64,000 nt of DNA. Origin: Candidatus Marinarcus aquaticus (GTDB taxonomy: Bacteria > Campylobacterota > Campylobacteria > Campylobacterales > Arcobacteraceae). The stretch lies in the NCBI RefSeq assembly GCF_004116335.1, contig NZ_PDKN01000002.1, positions 310,001-374,000 of the forward strand, given 5' to 3'. Below are positions 19,211 to 27,834 of this stretch, piece by piece (positions within the stretch are counted from its first letter, which is position 1; the number at the start of each line of letters is the position of its first letter). A model generated the notes under the pieces. The model ran no database searches, was not told the DNA's origin, and saw only the letters and a list, made by a program, of their open reading frames with translations. The position numbers were made by a program, and so were the translations under genes.

Positions 19211-21505
19211 TTAGTTAAAATGCTCTTTGAGAATGTCATTAATCACTGATTCTCGTTTTGTGGTCTCTATTCTTTTACATGCACTCTTAAAAGCATCCTC
19301 TTCTCCTACGATATGACACATTTTTTTAGCTCGTGTGATGGCGGTGTAAAGAAGTTTTGTATTGTGCATGATATAATGAGAAAAAGTCATGGGAATAAGT
19401 GCATTTTCATACTCCATTCCTTGGGTTTTATGAATGGTCAAACAGTATGCTAAACTCAAATGAGAATCGAGCATATCAAAGTCATAAAAAACGACCATGT
19501 CATCATTGGGGTACAATACAATGCATTTTTCTTCATCAAAATCAAGTTTGATGATAAGCCCCAATTGTCCATTGAAAACACGTTTTTCAACAAAATCACT
19601 CGAACTTGTTTTATACATATGCATGGTTTGAGCTTTCATGTTTTCATTTTTAATGTGTATGACTTTATCCATGAGTTTATACTCATATAAACGTGTCTGT
19701 TTTGAGGTTTCACGACTTGAATTAAAGAGACGTTGCAGTTGAATATTGAGGTTCTCCACTCCTAAAACACCACCTTTCATGGGGGTGATAATTTGAAAGA
19801 GTGTTAACGCTTTATTGATTTTTTTCTCTTTAATCAATGCATATAATTCTTTGATATAACCACTTGCAATATGCAAAATAGAGTTTAAAATGCGCTCCGT
19901 GTTTTCATTTCGTAATTGTGCAAAATTTTGTTGGGTTTGAGAATTTTTTGCTGCATAATAGTTGTTTATAGAGATGTCATAAAATTTAAAATCCTCATAC
20001 TCATCTTGATATTGAGGAATTTCACCTTGTCGTATCTCATTGGCAATAACGGCAATGGCTTGATGCTCATTTTGTCGATAAATTTTTGTGAGTTTGCATA
20101 CGGGTGCGAGTTCATATTTGATGCAATCATGCAAAATATTTCCTGCGCCAATAGCAGGAAGCTGACCATCATCTCCAACGACGATAAAGATAGAATCTGG
20201 ATGAATCTTGGAGATGACTTGATAAAAAGTCACACTGTTGACCATGGAAGCTTCATCAAGTAAGATGACTTTATAAGGGAAATACTCTTTATCTTTGTGT
20301 TGTACCAGCAAAGATTGTATGGTAGCACTGTTGTACCCAGTCGTATCAGATATTCGCTGTGAAGCAATCCCACTTAGAGCAATGGTCATGATATCATCAT
20401 AACGTACAATCTCTTCAAGCAGTTCTAAAATGGCTCGACTTGAGGTGGACTTTCCTGTACCGGCATAACCAATTAAAAAGAGTGTATTACTGCCTTCATT
20501 GATGATTTCAACAGCGTGCTTTTGTTCACTGCTGAGTTCAAATCCCAGACTCTTCTCTTTTTTTTCAATGTACTCTTTAAAGTTGGATACAATTTTTTTA
20601 TTGGGCAACTCTTTAGCTCTGTTTTGAAAGAATTCTAAGATTCTGCTTTCTGCATAAAAAAGCATACGCGGAGCAAAACGGTTTTCTGAAGTTTGCGATA
20701 TCTCCTCTTGGGCAAGCATGGTGTGGAGGCAAGACTCATATAACACCTCTTCATTGTGAAAGTTTAAAGCTTCATCCAACAGTCTGTAAAGATGCTCTTT
20801 TGAAATTGAAGAGTTCCCGTTGTTGTCACAATACTCTCGCAGTGTAAAGTTCATGCATGCCATAATTCGAAATTGACTTTTTGCATCAAGTCCCAGTGAA
20901 AGTGCAATTTCATCCGCTTTTTTAAAACCAATACCTTTGACTTGTATGAGAATATATGGATTTTGTTTCAGACGTTCTATGAGGTTTTCTACTTCACTGA
21001 AGTGCGCATAGATTTTAGTAATAAGATTGCTGGTAACTCTGTATTTTGAAAGAAATGAACCCAGTTCTCTTAAGTGTTTAAATTTTTGCCAAGATTGTAA
21101 AATGGTTTGAAGTTTTTTCTCTTTGATGCCTTTAAAATTGAGCAGTTCACTGGGTTTGTTATTGAGTATTTCAACAAGCTCTTCTTCTGTATATTTTTCA
21201 AGCATCTCATGTGCCATTTTTTTACTGACACCTTTGACAATTTTGGTTAAAAAGAAAAAGAGTTCAGCCTCTTTGAGCTCAAGTGTTTCAAACTCAAATT
21301 GTACGCCATATTTTTTATGTGTAATCCAGTTTCCTGTTAAAACAATCTCTTCTCCTACAATCTTTTCAATGCTGGTATCAAAGTATTGTCCACAAATTTT
21401 TTGATTGTTTTCTAAAACAGCAATACAGTATTTGGTCTCTTCATTACAGTAAAGTACTTTTTTAAGTACACCAGAGAGTTTATAGGTTTTATGCTCGTCT
21501 TGCAT
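19211..21505 (-). CDS. recD2: RecD2-like ATP-dependent DNA helicase
   Basis: 764 residues of the RecD2 type, which unwinds DNA 5' to 3' without RecBC. The N-terminal part (1-230) has an OB-like segment and helix-hairpin-helix motifs (SELLNFKGIKEKKLQ and IQVKGIGFKKADEIA). The helicase core begins with Walker A LIGYAGTGKSTSSRAI, then Walker B ILLDEASMV, and ends with the motif SLAYCLTIHKTQGMEY and a LLYTAITRAKK segment. It sits between a small unknown gene (one-base overlap, TAATG) and ppiD. No recB or recC is in the window, which fits the stand-alone RecD2 assignment. Confidence 0.9.
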   Translation of the reverse strand: MQDEHKTYKLSGVLKKVLYCNEETKYCIAVLENNQKICGQYFDTSIEKIVGEEIVLTGNWITHKKYGVQFEFETLELKEAELFFFLTKIVKGVSKKMAHEMLEKYTEEELVEILNNKPSELLNFKGIKEKKLQTILQSWQKFKHLRELGSFLSKYRVTSNLITKIYAHFSEVENLIERLKQNPYILIQVKGIGFKKADEIALSLGLDAKSQFRIMACMNFTLREYCDNNGNSSISKEHLYRLLDEALNFHNEEVLYESCLHTMLAQEEISQTSENRFAPRMLFYAESRILEFFQNRAKELPNKKIVSNFKEYIEKKEKSLGFELSSEQKHAVEIINEGSNTLFLIGYAGTGKSTSSRAILELLEEIVRYDDIMTIALSGIASQRISDTTGYNSATIQSLLVQHKDKEYFPYKVILLDEASMVNSVTFYQVISKIHPDSIFIVVGDDGQLPAIGAGNILHDCIKYELAPVCKLTKIYRQNEHQAIAVIANEIRQGEIPQYQDEYEDFKFYDISINNYYAAKNSQTQQNFAQLRNENTERILNSILHIASGYIKELYALIKEKKINKALTLFQIITPMKGGVLGVENLNIQLQRLFNSSRETSKQTRLYEYKLMDKVIHIKNENMKAQTMHMYKTSSSDFVEKRVFNGQLGLIIKLDFDEEKCIVLYPNDDMVVFYDFDMLDSHLSLAYCLTIHKTQGMEYENALIPMTFSHYIMHNTKLLYTAITRAKKMCHIVGEEDAFKSACKRIETTKRESVINDILKEHFN

Positions 21506-21858
21506 TAATATCCATCATAAAAGTTTTGATTTTTGTGTTTGTCTTTTTTATAGCTGGTTCGATTCTTCTCTTTTTGAAGCAAGTTGGCCTCTTTTAAAAG
21601 CATCTCTTTTTCATTTTCAAAGCTTTCAGAGTGGTGTTCGATGCTTCTTAAGACCAAATCAATGTAGTTTTTAAGAGCGACTAAATAAGGGGAGTTCAAA
21701 TCAACACTTTGCGCTTTTTTCATCTCTTCGTAGTTTTTTAGTGTACGCTCTTTATAGAGTTCAAAATCAAAATTGTCAAGTTTTAAAAGTGACATATTAC
21801 GTTTAAAGAATTTCTCTAATACTCGGATATATTTGATTCGTTTTGATTTCTCGTGCAT
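21505..21858 (-). CDS. Small charged helical protein, unknown function
   Basis: 117 residues, strongly charged and mostly alpha-helical, with many Lys and Glu and no membrane segment or cysteine. I do not recognise the family. The ATG follows the arsC stop directly (TAG-ATG), and the stop overlaps the recD2 start by one base, so it is clearly part of the operon. Its tight coupling to recD2 could suggest a partner of the helicase, but this is only context. Confidence 0.75.
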   Translation of the reverse strand: MHEKSKRIKYIRVLEKFFKRNMSLLKLDNFDFELYKERTLKNYEEMKKAQSVDLNSPYLVALKNYIDLVLRSIEHHSESFENEKEMLLKEANLLQKEKNRTSYKKDKHKNQNFYDGY

Positions 21859-22209
21859 CTATTTAATGAGTTCCTTAACGTTTTCTAGCGGTCGTCCAAT
21901 CACTGCTTTATCGCCTTTGATAACAATAGGACGTTCAATAAGTTTAGGGTGAGCTACCATGGCATCAAGGATTTTGTCTTCATCATGTTCATTTTTTAAA
22001 TTCAGTTCTTTATAAATATCTTCACCGGTTCTTAAAAGTTCACTGGGTTTAATGCCTAAAAGTTTAATAATATGGCTTAACTCCTGTTTATTTGGAGTTG
22101 CTTCTAAATATGGAATAACTTTAAAATCACACTTATTATCTTCAAGCAGTTGTAGTGCATTTCTGGATTTTGAACAGCGTGGATTGTGCAAAATAGTGAG
22201 TTGACTCAT
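21859..22209 (-). CDS. arsC: ArsC/Spx-family arsenate reductase-like protein
   Basis: 116 residues with the glutaredoxin-like ArsC fold. The active-site Cys is C12 in LHNPRCSKSRNAL, and the arginines of RPIVIKGDKAVIGRP match those that bind the oxyanion in glutaredoxin-dependent arsenate reductase. Such proteins reduce arsenate to arsenite, but many YffB/ArsC relatives have other or unknown roles. There is no arsenite pump or ArsR gene next to it, so a function in arsenic resistance is not supported by context. It leads a minus-strand string that continues to recD2, ppiD and ftsAZ. Confidence 0.82.
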   Translation of the reverse strand: MSQLTILHNPRCSKSRNALQLLEDNKCDFKVIPYLEATPNKQELSHIIKLLGIKPSELLRTGEDIYKELNLKNEHDEDKILDAMVAHPKLIERPIVIKGDKAVIGRPLENVKELIK

Positions 22210-22283
22210 AACTCTCCTTGTGTGATTATTTTATTTAGATTATAGCTGATTAATGGTTATAACAATATTTATCTAGACTCTGC

Positions 22284-22289
22284 TATAAT
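22284..22289 (+). promoter_or_regulatory. Likely -10 element of the receiver-PilZ gene
   Basis: A perfect TATAAT lies 28 bases upstream of the ATG in the divergent 107-base gap with arsC. No clear -35 is seen. Confidence 0.5.
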
Positions 22290-22316
22290 TATTATATATA
22301 CAAAAGCGGAGAAACC

Positions 22317-23435
22317 ATGCAAAGAGTTGCGGAGTTAAAAAAACTTGCCAGAAATTTAACTGCACTTATTGTTGAAACACAGAGTGAAACAATAGATTTT
22401 TTTAAAGAGAATTTTAAAAATATTTTTAAAGAGTTGATTTTTGAAAAAGATGGCTTACGCGCTTTAGAAAGTTACAAAAAACACCAACCTGATATTGTTA
22501 TTACAGAGTATGAAGTTGAAGAAATGAACAGTTTGGCACTGATTAAAAATATTAAAAAAGTGAATCGAAATGCACAAATTATTGTTGTATCAACGAAAAA
22601 AGATGCCACTACTGTATTAAAAATGGTGCATACAGGTATCGTTGATTTTCTTCCAAAACCAATTGATAAACTGTTGTTACATAATGCATTGGTGCGAGGA
22701 ATGGCAATGACTACTCCAATCAATGCATTGAGTGAAAAGGTATCGTCTGAGTCACCTATTGAGTCATTAAAAGCACTCGAAGAGAACAACAATGAAATTC
22801 AACTGATCAGTGATTATAAGGGTATTCCCATTATTCACAAAGGAACCATTGTTTATATTCATAAAGATTATGTTGAAATTCAAACGCGAAAAATACAAAC
22901 CAAAGCAATTGAGTTTAATGGAAAAACCATCATTGAATCAGAGTATCTTTCAGGTGATATTGAAGGAAAACTTTTAAGCATTGACAATAAAAATGGTCAA
23001 GTTGCTTTAAGTGGTCTGAAATTTATTGAGTATACGCCTAAAAGAAGAAAATATGCACGTATTGTACCCTCTTCTGATATGAAACTCATGGCATATAAAA
23101 AAGGTGGCGCTAAAATTGATATTACACTGGTGTCTATCTCGATTAATAACTTGACGTTTAAGATCAAACATTTGCCTGATTTTTTCAAAGAAGATACCCT
23201 TATTGATTTGAAATTGGCTTTTGAAATACCTGAATCAGACTTGGCTTATTATGTTGATAAACTCTGTATCTCTAACTTTCAAGGTAAAATTTTAAAAATT
23301 ACACCAATGGAGGATTATTATATTATTGGCATTACTTTTGAAATACCTAAAATCAATGAAGATGTCTTTAAAAAATATCTTTATACAAGAGAACTGCAAC
23401 TTATCGAAGAGTTTAAGAAGTTTGCACGCGGTTAA
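22317..23435 (+). CDS. Receiver-PilZ protein with a degenerate receiver
   Basis: 372 residues: an N-terminal receiver-like domain (about 14-125), a middle region, and a C-terminal PilZ-like domain (about 235-350). In the receiver the phosphoacceptor Asp is replaced by Glu (E64 in DIVITEYEV), and the acidic pair is reduced to E20-T21; S92 and K114 remain. It probably cannot be phosphorylated normally and may sit in a constitutive state. The PilZ part has RRKYARI, matching RxxxR of c-di-GMP binders, but the second motif (D/NxSxxG) is poor in LVSISINNLTF. AGCGGAGAA precedes the ATG. It stands alone; the partner is not known. Confidence 0.85.
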   Translation: MQRVAELKKLARNLTALIVETQSETIDFFKENFKNIFKELIFEKDGLRALESYKKHQPDIVITEYEVEEMNSLALIKNIKKVNRNAQIIVVSTKKDATTVLKMVHTGIVDFLPKPIDKLLLHNALVRGMAMTTPINALSEKVSSESPIESLKALEENNNEIQLISDYKGIPIIHKGTIVYIHKDYVEIQTRKIQTKAIEFNGKTIIESEYLSGDIEGKLLSIDNKNGQVALSGLKFIEYTPKRRKYARIVPSSDMKLMAYKKGGAKIDITLVSISINNLTFKIKHLPDFFKEDTLIDLKLAFEIPESDLAYYVDKLCISNFQGKILKITPMEDYYIIGITFEIPKINEDVFKKYLYTRELQLIEEFKKFARG

Positions 23436-23741
23436 TTAGCGGTTGTTATCCATATAATCTAAGTACATGGATGCAATAGTATAGCTGTTGAGCTCTTTGA
23501 CATTATCTTTTATTTCATCTTCTATTTTGATGCATGTCTCTTTGTTACTTTGTGTGGGATCAATTAAATACAGTTGCATACAAATGATGGCCGCATCGGT
23601 TAAGTAGCTGTTTTCATAATGCAAACGATTAATCATTTCAAGCTCTTCAACCACACGATTAGAGAGGTAGTGAAAAAGTAAAGTGACCACAAAAAAGAGT
23701 GTGGTCAATGTATAAAGAACTCTTTTAAAAAATTTTTTCAT
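23436..23741 (-). CDS. Small single-pass membrane protein, unknown function
   Basis: 101 residues with one hydrophobic segment (about 8-27) after a basic N-terminus, then a mostly helical, acidic domain that would lie in the periplasm and holds two cysteines (in AIICMQLY and KETCIKI) that could form a disulfide. It is placed between the receiver-PilZ gene, whose stop abuts its own in convergent orientation, and glyS on the same strand. I do not recognise the family. Confidence 0.6.
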   Translation of the reverse strand: MKKFFKRVLYTLTTLFFVVTLLFHYLSNRVVEELEMINRLHYENSYLTDAAIICMQLYLIDPTQSNKETCIKIEDEIKDNVKELNSYTIASMYLDYMDNNR

Positions 23742-23796
23742 GATTTATTATAATCAATTTAATCTTTAAGAAAAAATAGTTTAAAGAGTTAATTTG

Positions 23797-25812
23797 TTAA
23801 ACCGTGATTTCTTTAATATCTGCAATGGTTTTAAACGCTTGATACACAAGACCAATCAGATGTTTTCTGTTGGCTTTGATATTTGGGTTTTCATGATTTA
23901 CAAACACGCTATCAAAGAATGCATCGAGTTGTGGTTTCAGTGCAAAAAGTGCTTCTAACTCTTCATCATAGCTTAAGTAAGATTTCTGTGTTACTTCACT
24001 GTATTTTACATATAAAACCTCTTCAGCTTCGTCTTCAAAGAGTTCAGGATTGATTTCTAACTTATGGTTGGTATCAATATCTTTGATGATATTTGCCACT
24101 CGTTTAAACGTTGCACTGTACTCTTTAAAATCACTGCTTAATACCACAGGGTTTAATGCACACAATTTTTGACTGATCTTGAAAATATTGGTTTCTCCAC
24201 TTCCTAGCACTGCTTTAAGTACTGAAGGGTTGACATCAAAGATTTTAAAGAGTCGTTCATTAAAAAACTCTAAGAGTTGCTCTTGGTTCAAGTTTGGATA
24301 GTTTACGCTCAGTTCACTCACCACTGCTGCAAAATCTAAGTTCAGTTTATGTTCAATGGCTATTTTAACAATACCAGCTGCCGCACGTCTGAGACCAAAT
24401 GGGTCTTTTGAACCTGTTGGAATTTTACCCACACTAAACAGTCCCATAAGATTGTCAATTTTGTATGAAAGTGCAATGATGCTTGAAAAGAGGTTTGATG
24501 GAAGTTCAGAGTCTTCTCCATCAGGAAGGTACTGCTCTTTTAATGCAGTATAAACCAGCTCATCTTCATTGGCTGCTTTGGCATAGTAGTAGCCCATCAG
24601 TCCTTGAAGTTCTGTAAACTCGTATACCATCTCTGATAAAAGGTCAGCTTTAGAGAGCATCACCGCTTTTGTAAGTAGTTCAGTGTTGCTCTCTTTTAAA
24701 ACGGATGCTAAATGTGAAGCAATTTTTGCTTCACGTTCACACTTGTCATACATGGAACCCAACCCTTCAACGAAAACTAATGTTTTGAGTCCTTCATTGT
24801 TCAATCCATTGTTAAGGTCATTTCTGTAGAAGAACATACCATCGGCAAGTCGTGGTCGAAGCACTTTTTCATTTCCTGCAATAATGTTACTGAAATCATC
24901 TGTTTTGGCATTTGAAACCACGATAAAGGCATTGGTCAGTTTATTGTTTTTGTACACTGCAAAATATCGTTGGTGCTCTTTCATTGAGGTTACAATGACT
25001 TCTTCTGGTAACTCCAAGAAAGGTTCATCAAATTGTCCTAAAAGTGCTGTTGGGTACTCTGTAATTGCCACAACCTCTTCTAAAAGCTCTTCATCAATCT
25101 CTATGGTGATGCCTTGTTCTTTTTCTAAAGTTTTCATTTGCTCTAAGATGATTTTTCTTCGCTCATCAGGATAGAGAATAACTCCATGTTTATCAAGTTT
25201 GCAGAAGTAATCCCCTGCAAAATCAAAGGTAAATGGCTCGTATGAAACCATTCTGTGTGCAAACGAGGCTTTTTGTGATTTTACATCAAAAAGTTCTGCA
25301 TCTATGAGCTCTTCCCCATGAAGAACGCATAAACTTCGAATTGGTCGAATAAAGCTCTCTGTATTGCTTGCCCAACGCATTGATTTACCAAAATCCAATG
25401 ATTTAATAAACAGATTCACCATATCATGTAAAAGTTCTTTTACAGCCGTTCCTTTCACCTCTTGTTTGAAGTAAAGAACTTCCCCTTTTGGAGTATCTTT
25501 TGTGCTTAACTCTTCAACGCTTACGCCGCACTTTTTAGCAAAACCAATGGCAGCATTTGTGGGTTGCCCCTCTTTGTAAGCAATGGCAACAGGTGCACCA
25601 AATTGCTCAACAACTGAGTCTTCTTGCGCTGTTGCAAACTCTCTGTGCCACAGTACTAAACGTCTAGGAGTATAAAAGAAATCAAACTCACATACTAAAT
25701 TGAATTGCTCTAAAATGGCAAGCCATTTTTTTTCAATATGGGGTAACTCGTTTAAAAATGGAATGGCTGGTAACTCTTCTACTCCAATTTCAATCAGCAG
25801 TGGTTTAGTCAT
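23797..25812 (-). CDS. glyS: Glycyl-tRNA synthetase beta subunit
   Basis: 671 residues, the beta chain of the bacterial heterotetrameric (alpha2beta2) glycyl-tRNA synthetase, which binds the tRNA. The N-terminus LLIEIGVEELPAIPF and the segments FYTPRRLVL and SMRWASNTESFIRPIR are strongly characteristic, and the HD-like part includes KADLLSEMVYEFTELQGLMG. The C-terminal anticodon-binding region is present. The alpha subunit (glyQ) is not in the window, so the two subunits are encoded apart, as is common in this phylum. The start overlaps the end of a small membrane gene by eight bases. Confidence 0.97.
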   Translation of the reverse strand: MTKPLLIEIGVEELPAIPFLNELPHIEKKWLAILEQFNLVCEFDFFYTPRRLVLWHREFATAQEDSVVEQFGAPVAIAYKEGQPTNAAIGFAKKCGVSVEELSTKDTPKGEVLYFKQEVKGTAVKELLHDMVNLFIKSLDFGKSMRWASNTESFIRPIRSLCVLHGEELIDAELFDVKSQKASFAHRMVSYEPFTFDFAGDYFCKLDKHGVILYPDERRKIILEQMKTLEKEQGITIEIDEELLEEVVAITEYPTALLGQFDEPFLELPEEVIVTSMKEHQRYFAVYKNNKLTNAFIVVSNAKTDDFSNIIAGNEKVLRPRLADGMFFYRNDLNNGLNNEGLKTLVFVEGLGSMYDKCEREAKIASHLASVLKESNTELLTKAVMLSKADLLSEMVYEFTELQGLMGYYYAKAANEDELVYTALKEQYLPDGEDSELPSNLFSSIIALSYKIDNLMGLFSVGKIPTGSKDPFGLRRAAAGIVKIAIEHKLNLDFAAVVSELSVNYPNLNQEQLLEFFNERLFKIFDVNPSVLKAVLGSGETNIFKISQKLCALNPVVLSSDFKEYSATFKRVANIIKDIDTNHKLEINPELFEDEAEEVLYVKYSEVTQKSYLSYDEELEALFALKPQLDAFFDSVFVNHENPNIKANRKHLIGLVYQAFKTIADIKEITV

Positions 25813-25957
25813 TGTGTGAATCCTTCTCTTTTCGTTTTTCTATTTCGTCAAGTTTGTCTTTGTGTTTTTGAATTTGTTGCTTATTAAAGCCAATAATGAA
25901 CATGGCCACAAAAAATACAAAGAGTATTAATACAATTGCATCTAAAATTTCTTTCAT
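25805..25957 (-). CDS. Small single-pass membrane protein in front of glyS
   Basis: A 50-residue frame not long enough for usual gene callers. One hydrophobic segment (about residues 6-24, ending AMFIIGFN) is followed by a highly charged tail of Lys, Asp and Glu. GGA lies 7 bases before the ATG, and the stop overlaps the glyS start by eight bases in another frame, so the two are probably coupled. It may be conserved in Arcobacter-like genomes; I could not test that. No function is known to me. Confidence 0.62.
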   Translation of the reverse strand: MKEILDAIVLILFVFFVAMFIIGFNKQQIQKHKDKLDEIEKRKEKDSHND

Positions 25958-26027
25958 TTTATTCCAATTAATTGCTTTTTTAAGGAAGTGATATTATCTA
26001 AAACTCCCTTATTTTCAGCTAATATCT

Positions 26028-26396
26028 CTAGAGTATTGATGAATATACCACTCCGTCAATCTCTGCTTTGGCTATTTTTTCAAGCTCATTGTTTGAATCA
26101 ATGATGCAAAGAACTTTGGCATCATACATGTAGTTTTCAGCAATGAGTTGAATCTGTTTTGCTGTTTGAAATGAAGCAATGATATAACGTGCTTTTAAAG
26201 CATTGGCGTAAATTCCTTCTTTGACTTCATTGATTTGCACTGCATACGGCACACTGTTTTGAGCACAATACTGCATCAAAGCTTTATTGTAGGGAAAAAG
26301 AACTGTGCTGTTTGCTGGTGTGTTTGCAACATCTTGAACACAATTTACTTTGTGCAAAGCTTCATACGGAACAATCTCATCACCTAAAATAATCAT
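26028..26396 (-). CDS. Conserved-looking hypothetical protein of the ribA-rsmG operon
   Basis: 122 residues, alpha/beta pattern (STVLFPYNKALMQYC, YAVQINEVKEG, ARYIIASFQTAKQIQLIA, AKVLCIIDSNNEL), no membrane segment. The ATG at 26396 overlaps the stop of the preceding gene (ATGA), so a longer frame to 26417 is not needed. It is the last gene of the operon ribA-rsmG-PP0621-like-this gene. I do not recognise a named family and assign no function. Confidence 0.72.
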   Translation of the reverse strand: MIILGDEIVPYEALHKVNCVQDVANTPANSTVLFPYNKALMQYCAQNSVPYAVQINEVKEGIYANALKARYIIASFQTAKQIQLIAENYMYDAKVLCIIDSNNELEKIAKAEIDGVVYSSIL

Positions 26397-26611
26397 TTCA
26401 GACACTCCTTTGAGCAAAAGTATCGTCCATTGCTTAAAATGGCTTCATCTTTTGAAACAAATGTTTTACATGTTGGACACTCTACCATGATATCTTCAAG
26501 TTCGCTTTTACTCTTTTCATTCTGTTTTATCTGAGTCTCTCTTCCTTTTTTGAAAAAGATAAGATAGATTAAAAATAGGATAAAAATAAAAGCTAAAATC
26601 TTGAAAATCAT
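26393..26611 (-). CDS. PP0621-like small membrane protein with zinc-ribbon
   Basis: 72 residues. The N-terminal 20 residues form a membrane segment (ILAFIFILFLIYLIFF). The C-terminal part holds two cysteine pairs, VECPTCKTF and FCSKECL, that would bind one zinc. This layout resembles the PP0621 family of small proteins of unknown role. It overlaps rsmG by four bases before and the next gene by four after, which supports that it is a real, translated gene. Confidence 0.75.
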   Translation of the reverse strand: MIFKILAFIFILFLIYLIFFKKGRETQIKQNEKSKSELEDIMVECPTCKTFVSKDEAILSNGRYFCSKECLK

Positions 26612-27201
26612 TGTTGTCCTTGTATATGTAAATAGTTTCGTTCGTGCACGTTGATTATTTTATAGTTATTCAACTTAGCCTCTTGTAACTCCTCTTTGAG
26701 CATGCTGCCTTTATAGAAGAGGTAGCTGGTGTGTTCATCACTGATGTTTTTCGTCAGTTGAAGCAGTAAAGAGGTGTTTGTTACGGCCCTTGAAGTGATT
26801 AATTCAAAAGGTTCTTGGTTTTCAACCTCTTCTACTCTTGCACATATCACTTCAAGGTTTTCAAGTTTTAAAGCATTTTTGACAAAACTTAAAAAAGCGC
26901 ATCGTTTGCTGCGTGATTCAATCAATGCGCCTTTGATATGAGGTTGTGCAATGGCAATAAGAAGCCCCGGATACCCAGCACCTGTACCAATATCTGCAAA
27001 TGAAGTGAAGTTGTTGATAAACTGTAAGGGATAGAGTGAGTCTATGATGTTCTTCTCTATTTGGTCTGTTTCAAGCTCAGCTGTGAAGTTATGAACTTTT
27101 CCCCATTGTTGAAGCAGTGCCACGAACTTTTCACAACGCTCATAAAACTGCTCATCCAAATTGAGGTTAAGGGGTTCAAAATTACTTCTATTTAACTGCA
27201 T
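26608..27201 (-). CDS. rsmG: 16S rRNA (guanine-527-N7) methyltransferase RsmG
   Basis: 197 residues. The SAM-binding motif is FADIGTGAGYPGLLIAIAQP, preceded by the family stretch HNFTAE and followed by LIESRSKRCAFLSFVKNAL. It methylates G527 in the decoding region of 16S rRNA. The start shares one base with the ribA stop (27201), so it is co-translated with ribA; the same ribA-rsmG order is known to me from Campylobacter. Loss of RsmG gives low-level streptomycin resistance in other bacteria. Confidence 0.95.
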   Translation of the reverse strand: MQLNRSNFEPLNLNLDEQFYERCEKFVALLQQWGKVHNFTAELETDQIEKNIIDSLYPLQFINNFTSFADIGTGAGYPGLLIAIAQPHIKGALIESRSKRCAFLSFVKNALKLENLEVICARVEEVENQEPFELITSRAVTNTSLLLQLTKNISDEHTSYLFYKGSMLKEELQEAKLNNYKIINVHERNYLHIQGQQ

Positions 27202-27776
27202 TAAAACATGTGCCCCATCTGCTCTTTTTTGGTATTGATATACTCTTTATTGTACTTGTTTGATTTGGTAATTGCAGGTATTCGTTCTTTTATATCAACT
27301 CCAAGTGATTCAACGTACGCCAGTTTTTTCGGGTTATTGGTGATAAGTTTGATTTTTTTAATACCCAAATCTTTAAAGATGTGTTCAACGATACGATAAT
27401 CTCGCTCATCCTCGTTAAAACCCAACTCAACATTGGCTTGAATGGTGTCTCGACCTTGATCTTGAAGTGCATACGCATTGACTTTATTAAGCAGACCAAT
27501 ATTCCGCCCTTCTTGTCGATGATAAATCACCAAACCACCCTCTTGTGCAATGAACTTTAACGCCAAATCCAACTGGTTTTGGCAGTCACATTTTAAGCTT
27601 CCAAGGGTGTCACCGGTTAAACACTCTGAATGAATTCGTACATAGGGTATATCTAAATCTTGAAAATTTTCACTCATAATGGCAAGGTGCTCTTGGTCCT
27701 CATCTTTGTAGGCTTTTATCTTAAACTTTCCGTATTTTGTAGGTAAATTCGCTATATTTGATTGTATTATATTCAT
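27201..27776 (-). CDS. ribA: GTP cyclohydrolase II
   Basis: 191 residues. It opens GTP to the pyrimidine precursor of riboflavin, the first committed step. The zinc ligands appear in CLTGDTLGSLKCDC, the catalytic region includes YHRQEGRNIGLLNKVNAYALQD, and the later segment NNPKKL contacts the substrate. It is the single-function form without the DHBP synthase domain. It is divergent from hemB with a 58-base gap that must hold both promoters, and it leads a four-gene operon ending at 26028. Confidence 0.96.
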   Translation of the reverse strand: MNIIQSNIANLPTKYGKFKIKAYKDEDQEHLAIMSENFQDLDIPYVRIHSECLTGDTLGSLKCDCQNQLDLALKFIAQEGGLVIYHRQEGRNIGLLNKVNAYALQDQGRDTIQANVELGFNEDERDYRIVEHIFKDLGIKKIKLITNNPKKLAYVESLGVDIKERIPAITKSNKYNKEYINTKKEQMGHMF

Positions 27777-27834
27777 TTATCTTTAAACCTTAAATTGTTA
27801 GAATTCGAGATTATATCCAATAAAGGTAAATAGA

